Positions 17,313-24,299 of a DNA stretch of 64,000 bases are shown here, piece after piece. The position numbers and the translations under genes were made by a program. The DNA lies in NCBI RefSeq assembly GCF_002736205.1, contig NZ_CP024091.1:4275555-4339554 (forward strand), in the 5' to 3' direction. Under the pieces are notes generated by a model, which saw nothing but the letters and a program-made list of their open reading frames with translations, ran no database searches and had not been told where the DNA came from. Each line of letters starts with the position of its first letter. Position 1 is the stretch's first letter. The stretch is from Pedobacter ginsengisoli. GTDB lineage: Bacteria; Bacteroidota; Bacteroidia; Sphingobacteriales; Sphingobacteriaceae.

Positions 17313-17342
17313 CAAAAATATAAATAAATCTTACTAAACAAA
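17313..17342 (-). promoter_or_regulatory. Predicted trp promoter (-33 TTTG / -7 TAnnTTTG)
   Basis: On the minus strand TTTG (17342-17339), 18 nt, then TATTTTTG (17320-17313), a full match to the Bacteroidota housekeeping -33/-7 pattern with near-consensus spacing. It lies in the 51-bp gap between the membrane-protein gene and the trp leader peptide. Transcription would start at about 17306-17309, practically at the leader AUG. Confidence 0.6.
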
Positions 17343-17357
17343 ATTAAATTGTGAAAT

Positions 17358-17792
17358 TTATGAAACTCCAAAAAAACTACGGCTAGGATCTACCATAGTC
17401 ATCTGAATAATTGATGCTACAATTACTATTAAAGCCAATCCAAAATAAAGCGCTATGGTACGGTGTTTAACCGACGGGTCATCCCCTCTTTTCGATCTTG
17501 CGTTACCTACAGTCACTAAAATAGCTGCAAAAATCATCATCCCAATATGCTCCATTTTCCAATATCTGATCCCTGCTTCAACCAGTGGGCTCACAAAATA
17601 CAACACCAGGCCAAATAAAATTTGGGTATGCACAAAAATTAAAGTAAACACATTAAGTTTTCTATTTCCTTCTGTATAAGGTTTTTTGCCAAGCCATCCT
17701 GCAATTGCAGTTATTATTGCCAATACCAATAAAATCAAGACAAGATAACGCCAGCCTGAGTGTGCGCTCTTTAAAATGTGATAAAAATTCAT
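17358..17792 (-). CDS. Conserved four-helix membrane protein (cytochrome b-like)
   Basis: 144-residue inner-membrane protein with four hydrophobic helices (residues about 14-34, 48-68, 78-97, 113-133). Histidines lie at or near helix starts: HSGWRYLVL, FVHTQILFG, EHIGMMIFA and KHRTIALYF. That arrangement resembles small haem-b membrane proteins, and Bacteroidota relatives are often labelled cytochrome B, but I cannot confirm haem binding. It is the last gene of the run sigma factor - AhpD-like - Dabb - membrane protein, 84 bp after the Dabb gene. Confidence 0.7.
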   Translation of the reverse strand: MNFYHILKSAHSGWRYLVLILLVLAIITAIAGWLGKKPYTEGNRKLNVFTLIFVHTQILFGLVLYFVSPLVEAGIRYWKMEHIGMMIFAAILVTVGNARSKRGDDPSVKHRTIALYFGLALIVIVASIIQMTMVDPSRSFFGVS

Positions 17793-17876
17793 AACAGTTT
17801 TTCTTTCAAACTTAAGTAATTACTTTATGCTTTATGTAATAGCCAATTACTAATTGATATTTAAAATGATTCTATT

Positions 17877-18284
17877 TTAAGCCTCAACTGCATCATACAC
17901 GATCACTTTCTCCCATAAATGGCTATGGTTTTTTATAAATTCAAGGTGTATTGGATGTGTTTGATAGGTTGCCTGACCTTCCAGATCACTAAAAAACATT
18001 AGTTCAGATACTCCCCAGCTACTATCAATAACATCACGTTGTTCAGTGCTGGCCACAACACCTACGTGTAATTCTTTTACAGTCGGGATCTTTGAAAGTG
18101 CTTTCACACCAGCAACCAATTTATCACGATCTTCTTTTGAATCTGGATTTTTCAACCAGAAAAACACATGGTGTACCACCGGGTAATTTTTTTTCATACT
18201 TGATAACGGCATAGCGGTTGCAGCTGTCCCCACTGCAAGAGCTGCAGCAGTTCCAATAAATTTTCTTCTGTTAGACTTGTTCAT
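17877..18284 (-). CDS. Dabb (stress-responsive A/B barrel) domain protein with Tat-like signal
   Basis: 135 residues. The N-terminus NKSNRRKFIGTAAALAVGTAATAM has the RRKF twin-arginine pattern followed by a hydrophobic stretch, so export as a folded protein is likely. Mature part: VVHHVFFWLKNPDSKEDRDKLVAGVKALSKIPTVKELHVG and WGVSELMFFSDLEGQATYQTHPIHLEFI, the ferredoxin-like Dabb fold. These proteins dimerise into barrels, and a few are enzymes; no specific activity can be assigned. It lies 26 bp after the AhpD-like gene, in the ECF41 sigma-factor gene group. Confidence 0.88.
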   Translation of the reverse strand: MNKSNRRKFIGTAAALAVGTAATAMPLSSMKKNYPVVHHVFFWLKNPDSKEDRDKLVAGVKALSKIPTVKELHVGVVASTEQRDVIDSSWGVSELMFFSDLEGQATYQTHPIHLEFIKNHSHLWEKVIVYDAVEA

Positions 18285-18310
18285 AATGCATAAATCTATG
18301 AAAAAAAATA

Positions 18311-18760
18311 TTACTTCACTTCATATGTTCCTGCTATTGTTCCAAAAGACTTAACCAGCCTGTTCCATGAATTAATCTGGGCAACTGCTAATGAAAGATT
18401 TGCAATTTCAGCATTAGAAAAATACTTTTTAAGCTCATCATGCAGATCATCTGATTCATTCTCTTCCTTAAGTTTAGTTAATCTTTCAGCAAAAGCCAAT
18501 ACAGCCCTTTCTTTAGGTGTATAATAGTTCGTCTCTCTCCAAACGGATAAAGAGATCAACCTCTGTAACGTTTCTCCCTTGTGTACCGCTTCTTTCGAGT
18601 GCATATCTAAACAATATGCGCAGCCATTGATCTGTGAAACTCTTGTGTCTAATAATTCAATTAACAACGGATCAATTCCGGAATTACGGATATGATCCTG
18701 TACCTGTCTCATTGCTTTAAATAATCCTTCAGGGATTTCATTCTGATTAATTCGTAACAT
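18311..18760 (-). CDS. Carboxymuconolactone decarboxylase/AhpD-like protein (ECF41 partner)
   Basis: 149 residues from ATG 18760 (upstream in-frame starts would overlap the sigma-factor gene). It has the AhpD/CMD core: LLIELLDTRVSQINGCAYCLDMHSKEAVHKGET, with the CxxC redox pair and downstream His of alkylhydroperoxidase-like members, then RLISLSVWRETNYYTPKERAVLAFAERLT. Probably a thiol-based peroxidase or reductase. COE-type enzymes (carboxymuconolactone decarboxylases, oxidoreductases, epimerases) are the known partners of ECF41 sigma factors, and the gene directly follows one. A near-consensus ECF41 promoter lies just upstream (18782-18808), inside the 3' end of the sigma gene. Confidence 0.93.
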   Translation of the reverse strand: MLRINQNEIPEGLFKAMRQVQDHIRNSGIDPLLIELLDTRVSQINGCAYCLDMHSKEAVHKGETLQRLISLSVWRETNYYTPKERAVLAFAERLTKLKEENESDDLHDELKKYFSNAEIANLSLAVAQINSWNRLVKSFGTIAGTYEVK

Positions 18761-18776
18761 AAAATATTCTTTTCTC

Positions 18777-19655
18777 TTAAAGACAATCAGAATGCTCAAA
18801 GCGTGACAACTTATCCGGGTTTCGAATAAAAAATATATTAGCAATCTCATCTTGCTCAAAAACAAAGATCTGACAGCTTACCATTACCCCACCTTCATAA
18901 TGAAACATTGCCTGCTGATGGTTAATCAAACCATATTTAAAACTTCGTTTCGAAAAGAATTTCGCTTGCAATCCATTCAAAAACCGGATCACATTCGCCC
19001 TGCCTGAAATAGGTTTCAAAGCAGCAAGCACTTTTCCTCCACCATCAGATATTACAGAAATATCGTCCTTAAGCATCAACTCCAATTCCCGAACATCCCC
19101 ATTCTTTATTGCATTTCTGTATTTTAAGACTAATTCCCTTTCAGCATTATTTTTAGCCAACTTTCTTCTTTCCTGTATACATTGCTTTGCCCGTTTCAAA
19201 ATCTGCCTTGAGTTGCTAATCGTTATTTCCAATAGCTCGGCAATCTCTGCATGGTTGTAATCAAAACCCTCTTTAAGAATAAAAACTGCCCGCTGTTGAG
19301 GTGTTAATTTCTCAAGAAGTACCATCAGGGAATAAGAAAGTACATCCTCTCTGTTCAAAGTAGAATCAGCCTCATTAGTGTCAATAGGTTCCGGCAGCCA
19401 GATTCCGGGATACTCATGTTGCACCCGTTCACTTCGCTTTTTATAATTAATAGCCATATTAACTACTGAACGTACCAGGTAAGCTTTTTCATTTATAACA
19501 TCAGCCCTATCTACCTCCAAGAATTTTAAGAAGACATCCTGAACTATATCTTGTGACACCTCATAAGAACCTGTAATGTTGTATGCATATGTAGCCAGCA
19601 AAGACCTTAAATGATTCATAAATACTACTTCTGATTTAACAAAAAGAAGACGCAA
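18777..19655 (-). CDS. ECF41-family RNA polymerase sigma factor
   Basis: 292-residue extracytoplasmic-function sigma factor with a fused C-terminal NTF2/SnoaL-like domain. Region 2: TYAYNITGSYEVSQDIVQDVFLKFLE. Region 4: LEKLTPQQRAVFILKEGFDYNHAEIAELLEITISNSRQILKRAK, a helix-turn-helix that reads the -35 element. The C-terminal domain carries both ECF41 hallmarks: DGGGK (SDGGGKVLA) and NPDKL (FIRNPDKLSRF). In ECF41 this domain replaces an anti-sigma factor and is needed for core binding while damping activity. No separate anti-sigma gene is present, as expected. The next gene encodes an AhpD-like protein, the usual target. Confidence 0.93.
   Translation of the reverse strand: MRLLFVKSEVVFMNHLRSLLATYAYNITGSYEVSQDIVQDVFLKFLEVDRADVINEKAYLVRSVVNMAINYKKRSERVQHEYPGIWLPEPIDTNEADSTLNREDVLSYSLMVLLEKLTPQQRAVFILKEGFDYNHAEIAELLEITISNSRQILKRAKQCIQERRKLAKNNAERELVLKYRNAIKNGDVRELELMLKDDISVISDGGGKVLAALKPISGRANVIRFLNGLQAKFFSKRSFKYGLINHQQAMFHYEGGVMVSCQIFVFEQDEIANIFFIRNPDKLSRFEHSDCL
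18782..18808 (-). promoter_or_regulatory. Predicted ECF41 promoter for the AhpD-like gene
   Basis: On the minus strand TGTCACG (18808-18802), 16 nt, TGTC (18785-18782), ending 21 nt before the ATG at 18760. The reported ECF41 consensus, from memory of the family literature, is TGTCACA-N16-CGTC: one mismatch in each element and exact spacing. It sits within the last codons of the sigma gene. Confidence 0.65.
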
Positions 19656-19733
19656 TCGCCCATATATTTTGGCACATACACCCCTCCATTTTCGAATATT
19701 CTGATCGTAAATTTATATTATCAAAATAAAATT

Positions 19734-20561
19734 ATGAAACGCACATTAACAATCACTACATTTCTATTAATTATAACCCATCTTCAAATGAGTGCACAAA
19801 CAGGGCAATATGCGGAGGTAAACGGCCTAAAACTATATTATGAAATTCATGGTAATGGCAAGCCTTTGGTATTAATACACGGCGGGGGTTCAACTATAGC
19901 TTCTACATTTGGACGCATCCTTCCGGAATTGGCAAAAAAGCATAAGATAATCGCGGTAGAATTACAGGCACACGGGCATACATTAGATATTGACCGTCCT
20001 TTAAGTTTTGAACAGGATGCTGATGATGTAGCTGCATTACTTAAACACCTGCATATTGCAAAAGCCGACATCATGGGCTTTAGCAATGGAGGAACCACCG
20101 CGTTGCAAATTGCTATCCGACATCCCCAACTGGTAAACAAGCTTGTTCTTGCATCTGCTGCTTACAAACGTGATGGTATGCCTGCCGGATTCTTTGATGG
20201 TTTTAAAAATGCAGAACTCAAATACATGCCCCAGCCATTGCAGGAAGCTTACCTGAAAGCAAATCCAGACCCAAAAGGTCTCCAAATCATGTTCAACAGA
20301 GATGTTGCACGAATGATTGCCTTTAAAGACATCAGCGATGCAGATATAAAAGCCATCCAGGCGCCGGCACTTGTTATTAATGGCTATAAAGATGTAATAC
20401 TTCCTGAACACGCTCTTCAGCTAACACGAACTTTACCAAATGCCGAGCTGGCTGTACTTCCAGGTGGCCATGGAGACTATATTGGAGAAATCTGCGCCGA
20501 AAATAAAAGCAGTAAGCTCCCTGATTTGGTAACAACAATGATAGAAGACTTTCTTTTCTGA
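19734..20561 (+). CDS. Secreted alpha/beta hydrolase
   Basis: 275 residues with a signal peptide (MKRTLTITTFLLIITHLQMSA, cut before QTGQ) and an alpha/beta-hydrolase fold. Seen: LVLIHGGGST oxyanion-hole region, nucleophile elbow GFSNGG (Ser about residue 117), acid in VINGYKDVILP, and His in PGGHGDYIGE. The presence of all three triad positions suggests an active esterase or hydrolase in the periplasm. Substrate unknown. It is divergent from the ECF41 sigma factor gene (78 bp apart), so shared regulation is possible, but no ECF41-type promoter is visible before it. Confidence 0.88.
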   Translation: MKRTLTITTFLLIITHLQMSAQTGQYAEVNGLKLYYEIHGNGKPLVLIHGGGSTIASTFGRILPELAKKHKIIAVELQAHGHTLDIDRPLSFEQDADDVAALLKHLHIAKADIMGFSNGGTTALQIAIRHPQLVNKLVLASAAYKRDGMPAGFFDGFKNAELKYMPQPLQEAYLKANPDPKGLQIMFNRDVARMIAFKDISDADIKAIQAPALVINGYKDVILPEHALQLTRTLPNAELAVLPGGHGDYIGEICAENKSSKLPDLVTTMIEDFLF

Positions 20562-20619
20562 TACAGGTTTTTAGGATTTCTGTTATATTAGCTTAACAGG
20601 CTCTTATAATCCTTAAACA

Positions 20620-21684
20620 ATGAAAAAGATTACGCTCTCGATCTTTATTATTTTAATGCAGGCAGGCATATTAAAAGCACAACAAACTTTTACTATTAGC
20701 GGCACTGTTAAGAATACAAAAGAAGAAGTTATGCAGGGTGCCACCATTTTTATTGATGGTTCTGAAAAAGGCACTGCCACCAATGCAAAAGGCGAGTTTA
20801 AATTTAACAACATAAAGCCCGGAACCTACCAGGTCATAGTTAGAATGGTTGGCTACAATTCATCAAAAAGCAACGTAATTATTCAGGATCAGCCGGCCTC
20901 ATTAAACATCCAATTAACAGAAAAACCAATTATTTTACGCCAGGTAGTAATAGGCAATGATTCTCAGCGGAAAGAGAACATAAAAATATTCCTTAAAAAT
21001 TTTCTTGGTGAATCTGAGAATGCAAAAAAATGCACCATATTAAACCTCGAAATTCTTGATTTTTCGACCAACAAGAAAATACTGGAAGCCACATCAGACG
21101 ATTTCCTGATTATTGAAAACAAAAGTCTTGGCTATAAAATTAAATACCTGCTTAGAAACTTTCGCTACAACAAAGAAACAGGTGTTACAAGTTATGATGG
21201 CGAATCGGTATTCGAAAATTTGGAAGGCAGCGACAATGAAAAAACCTCCTGGCTTGCAAACAGAAAAAAAGCTTTCCAAGGATCTCTTATGCATTATTTC
21301 AGATCCCTCTATAAAAACCATTTGAAACAGGAAGGATTTATTACCTACGAAGTAATGAATAACATCCAACCATTAAAGTTAGCTCCCACACCGGTAAACA
21401 TGGAGCAATACATCAATACAATTGACAGCAATTTTATTCAATTGAAATTCAAAACCCGACTCTTTATCATTTTTGATAAGGAGAAAGCTTTACAAGCCAA
21501 TGATCCCGATCAAAAAAGCGCAATTACCAGATGGATGGGTAAAGACGGCTCTATAATACGTCTGTTTCTGGATAATGCAATCATAGACAGCAAAGGCAGC
21601 TATGTAGATTTCAGAAGTTTTTTTGTACAGGGCTTTTGGGGTGGCAAAAGAATTGGCGATCAACTCCCATTTGAATACAATTAG
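20620..21684 (+). CDS. Carboxypeptidase-like regulatory domain outer-surface protein
   Basis: 354 residues: signal peptide (MKKITLSIFIILMQAGILKA), then a CarbopepD_reg-type beta-sandwich at about 22-105 (TFTISGTVKNTKEEVMQGATIFIDGSEKGTATNAKGEFKFNNIKPGTYQVIV...MVGY). After it comes an uncharacterised domain rich in aromatic and basic residues. The N-terminal module is the one that begins many Bacteroidota SusC/TonB receptors, but here no plug or barrel follows, so it is a stand-alone surface or periplasmic protein. It lies 58 bp after the alpha/beta hydrolase and may be co-transcribed. Function unknown. Confidence 0.82.
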   Translation: MKKITLSIFIILMQAGILKAQQTFTISGTVKNTKEEVMQGATIFIDGSEKGTATNAKGEFKFNNIKPGTYQVIVRMVGYNSSKSNVIIQDQPASLNIQLTEKPIILRQVVIGNDSQRKENIKIFLKNFLGESENAKKCTILNLEILDFSTNKKILEATSDDFLIIENKSLGYKIKYLLRNFRYNKETGVTSYDGESVFENLEGSDNEKTSWLANRKKAFQGSLMHYFRSLYKNHLKQEGFITYEVMNNIQPLKLAPTPVNMEQYINTIDSNFIQLKFKTRLFIIFDKEKALQANDPDQKSAITRWMGKDGSIIRLFLDNAIIDSKGSYVDFRSFFVQGFWGGKRIGDQLPFEYN

Positions 21685-21866
21685 GATATTCTTTCTACAT
21701 TTTGATGCTTATAATACACTGGCTCTTTTGACGATAGCCCATTAAAGCCCCTTCAAAGCCTCTTTCTCCAACTGGCTGTCCTTTTGCATAATGATACATA
21801 TCCGGGGAGGACCTTTTTAGGAGAGTGAGGGAGACAAGAGCAGAAACCAGCGTGGGTGTTTAGGGT

Positions 21867-23042
21867 TCATCCACCTGGCTTCATTTTATAGAAAACAGCT
21901 ACCAACACCAGCAAAAAGCCACTAAAACCTAAAGCTATGGGCAGAGAATATTGGTGGGCTATGAATCCAAGCATTGCCGGTCCTGCCAATTGTCCTGCAT
22001 AACCAATAGTAGTAATTGCCGGAATAGATACCGAGGCAGGAACATTCTTTAACCGTCCACCCTCACTAATAAACACAGGAACAATATTGGCAGCTCCTAA
22101 GCCCAATAAAATAAAGCCCAATAAAGCCGTAACCAGCCAGGGCGTTAGTATTACCAGAAAAATACCGGCAGCTCCAATAAGACTACCCCCGATAACAACC
22201 TTTGGTCCATTAAGATGGGAAACCAGCTTATCGCCAAGCAATCGCATTGTGGCCATAGCAATTGAAAATGCAGCATAGCCTACTCCTGCCAGTTCTTCGT
22301 CTATTTTTCTGTTTTCTGTTAAAAAAACTGCACTCCAGTCTAACATAGACCCTTCGGCCAAAAAAACAGCAAAACACATTGCCCCTAAAAAAAGAACGCC
22401 TCCAGTTAGCCACGAGAATGACCTTGAATTGCCTTTCTGATCATGTGAAGAGAAATCTTTAATGGCTGCACTTTCAGTTTCTTTATCAAACAAGGCATTA
22501 TACTTCCATGAAACAATAACGATCAACAAAACAGCAATACATATAGCAGCGGTTATGGGTTCCAATCCTATCTTCATCAGGAAACCCAGACCTAAAGAAC
22601 CTAAAAGGCCCCCAACACTAAAAAGCCCATGAAGGGACGACATAATCGGTTTACCAAATCTATTTTGCACATGTACTCCATGAGAGTTCATAGCTACATC
22701 TACAGTACCAACCGCCGACCCAAATATGAATAGCATCACTCCCATCCAGATAACATTGTCCATAACTAAAAGTAGGGGAAGTGCCAGCGCCATAATTATA
22801 GCTGACCACAGCATAACTATCCGGCTTCCGTAGCGATTTGACAAAACACCGCTTACAGGCATCATGCTTATCGCACCGGTACCCAGCAGTAAAAGCAATA
22901 AACCTAAATTTGCATCATTTAATTGAAGCCTCTCCTTTGCATAAGGAACCATTGGTGCCCAGCTAGACACCCCAAGTCCACATACCAGAAATACTGCTTT
23001 TGTGGCTCTTCTTGCTTTTATTGTTTTTTCAATGATATCCAT
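21867..23042 (-). CDS. Major facilitator superfamily transporter
   Basis: 391 residues from ATG 23042 (the frame is open to 23090 without family-like sequence). Twelve hydrophobic helices of the MFS type. The loop 2-3 signature is present as SNRYGSRIVMLW, and LGDKLVSHLNGPKVVIGG is the corresponding loop in the second half. The sequence GVSSWAPMVPYAKERLQLND and MNSHGVHVQNRFGKPIMSSLHGLFSVGGLLGSLG resembles the YbjJ-like/fucose-permease-related group, whose substrates are uncertain. It is followed at the 5' side by ppnP on the same strand (63 bp). Confidence 0.88.
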   Translation of the reverse strand: MDIIEKTIKARRATKAVFLVCGLGVSSWAPMVPYAKERLQLNDANLGLLLLLLGTGAISMMPVSGVLSNRYGSRIVMLWSAIIMALALPLLLVMDNVIWMGVMLFIFGSAVGTVDVAMNSHGVHVQNRFGKPIMSSLHGLFSVGGLLGSLGLGFLMKIGLEPITAAICIAVLLIVIVSWKYNALFDKETESAAIKDFSSHDQKGNSRSFSWLTGGVLFLGAMCFAVFLAEGSMLDWSAVFLTENRKIDEELAGVGYAAFSIAMATMRLLGDKLVSHLNGPKVVIGGSLIGAAGIFLVILTPWLVTALLGFILLGLGAANIVPVFISEGGRLKNVPASVSIPAITTIGYAGQLAGPAMLGFIAHQYSLPIALGFSGFLLVLVAVFYKMKPGG

Positions 23043-23105
23043 ACATACATTAGTTACTGCACATACATGCCGTTTTGCACATATACGCAAAACTAATAAT
23101 GCTTT

Positions 23106-23420
23106 TTATCCGTAATAACAGATATAGGCTACGTCATCGTTACATATAACTTCAAAAGAAGTTCCTGCTTCCACATGGAAACTTTCCTGTTCTTTATATT
23201 CTTTGTAGCTCTCTCCTGGCAGCTGTGCATGCATAGTCCCCGCCATCACAATCATTTCCTCTGGTGAAGATGCAGAAAATGTATATGTTCCTTTTTTCAT
23301 TACACCAACAGTTGCTTTGCCTTTTAGCGTTTTCAGACCAAGACTTTGCACTTTACCTTCAAAATATACATTGTGAGATATTGCCTCGTTAAGTTCAGAA
23401 GAATTATCAGAATTACTCAT
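23106..23420 (-). CDS. ppnP: Pyrimidine/purine nucleoside phosphorylase
   Basis: 104-residue single-domain cupin of the PpnP (DUF1255, YaiE) family, which phosphorolyses a wide range of nucleosides to base and ribose 1-phosphate. The start MSNSDNSSELNEAISHNVYFEGKVQSLGL was chosen because it matches the family N-terminus; the open frame to 23519 lacks similarity. Core: GKATVGVMKKGTYTFSASSPEEMIVMAGTMHAQLPGE and the end GTSFEVICNDDVAYICYYG. Confidence 0.92.
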   Translation of the reverse strand: MSNSDNSSELNEAISHNVYFEGKVQSLGLKTLKGKATVGVMKKGTYTFSASSPEEMIVMAGTMHAQLPGESYKEYKEQESFHVEAGTSFEVICNDDVAYICYYG

Positions 23421-23731
23421 GATTTTTGGTTTTTGGGGTTCTAGATTGTTATTGAAAGCAAATGTATAAATTAACTCATGTTCCCGGCTATAATATTTTG
23501 CATTTAAGGGTATGTACACCGCATTTATCCGGCGGCCTAACTCTAGAATTTTTGGAAAAAGTTGGGGGTTTAACCAATGTTAACACAATGTTTATACAAT
23601 CATTATACAATGCACATGCAATTACGAAATGTATAAACTTTGGATTAAAATTCTATTACTATCATTCTTTTGAGGTAAAAATCAGTTTATTGCTGTTGAT
23701 TAAATAGCAGAAAAATCTTATTTTTACCATA
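23421..23731. other. Divergent intergenic region (ppnP / NfeD-like)
   Basis: 311 bp without a convincing gene. AT-rich; it must hold promoters for ppnP (minus) and the flotillin operon (plus). A possible plus-strand pair is TTTG near 23641 and TTCTTTTG near 23666, spaced somewhat wide and with one mismatch to TAnnTTTG. No strong inverted repeat or terminator seen. Confidence 0.5.
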
Positions 23732-24298
23732 ATGGACTACTTTAACGCTCTCGAACCCTTACTAAGGGCATATTGGTATATAGCTATACCTGTAAGTTTG
23801 ATATTCATAATTCAAACCATTTTAACATTTATCGGTGTTGATTCTGCAGATGGAATAGATGCAGATTTTGATGGAAATCTTGACCATGCCGATGCACCTT
23901 TTCAGTTATTCTCATTCCGGAATTTAATCAACTTTCTTTTAGGGTTGAGCTGGAGTGGTATCTCCTTTTATTCGCTTATTGGTAGCAAGCCACTACTTAT
24001 TATAATATCTGTCTTGATAGGCATTGGCTTTATTTTTTTGTTTTTCCTGATAATGAAGCAAATCCAGAAACTGGCAGAGGATAATACTTTTAAAATAGAG
24101 TCTGTTTTAAAAAGAAATGCTACTGTTTATCTGCGCATTCCGGCAAATAAAGCAGGGACTGGCAAGATCCAGATCAGCATTAACGGATCCTTTCGGGAAA
24201 TTGATGCCATTACAAATGGAGAATCAATAGAAAGTTCATCAACCGTTACAATAGTTAGTATAGAAACCCAAAACATAGTCCTAGTAGAAAAAATTTAG
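23732..24298 (+). CDS. NfeD/YuaF-like membrane protein (flotillin partner)
   Basis: 188 residues: N-terminal helix (about 15-33), an acidic extracytoplasmic loop (GVDSADGIDADFDGNLDHAD), two further helices (about 60-77, 85-106) and a C-terminal beta-rich OB-like domain (VLKRNATVYLRIPANKAGTGKIQISINGSFREIDAIT...IVLVEKI). This is the layout of NfeD-type proteins such as YuaF/YqiJ that accompany flotillins. It is separated by only 1 bp from the flotillin gene, so the two are translated together and probably form one membrane-microdomain module. Confidence 0.87.
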   Translation: MDYFNALEPLLRAYWYIAIPVSLIFIIQTILTFIGVDSADGIDADFDGNLDHADAPFQLFSFRNLINFLLGLSWSGISFYSLIGSKPLLIIISVLIGIGFIFLFFLIMKQIQKLAEDNTFKIESVLKRNATVYLRIPANKAGTGKIQISINGSFREIDAITNGESIESSSTVTIVSIETQNIVLVEKI

Positions 24299-24299
24299 A

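Noticed and set aside
21685..21866. Possible remnant gene or RNA between the regulatory-domain protein and the MFS gene
   Set aside because: 180 bp were read in both orientations; no ORF, tRNA, strong hairpin or repeat was convincing.
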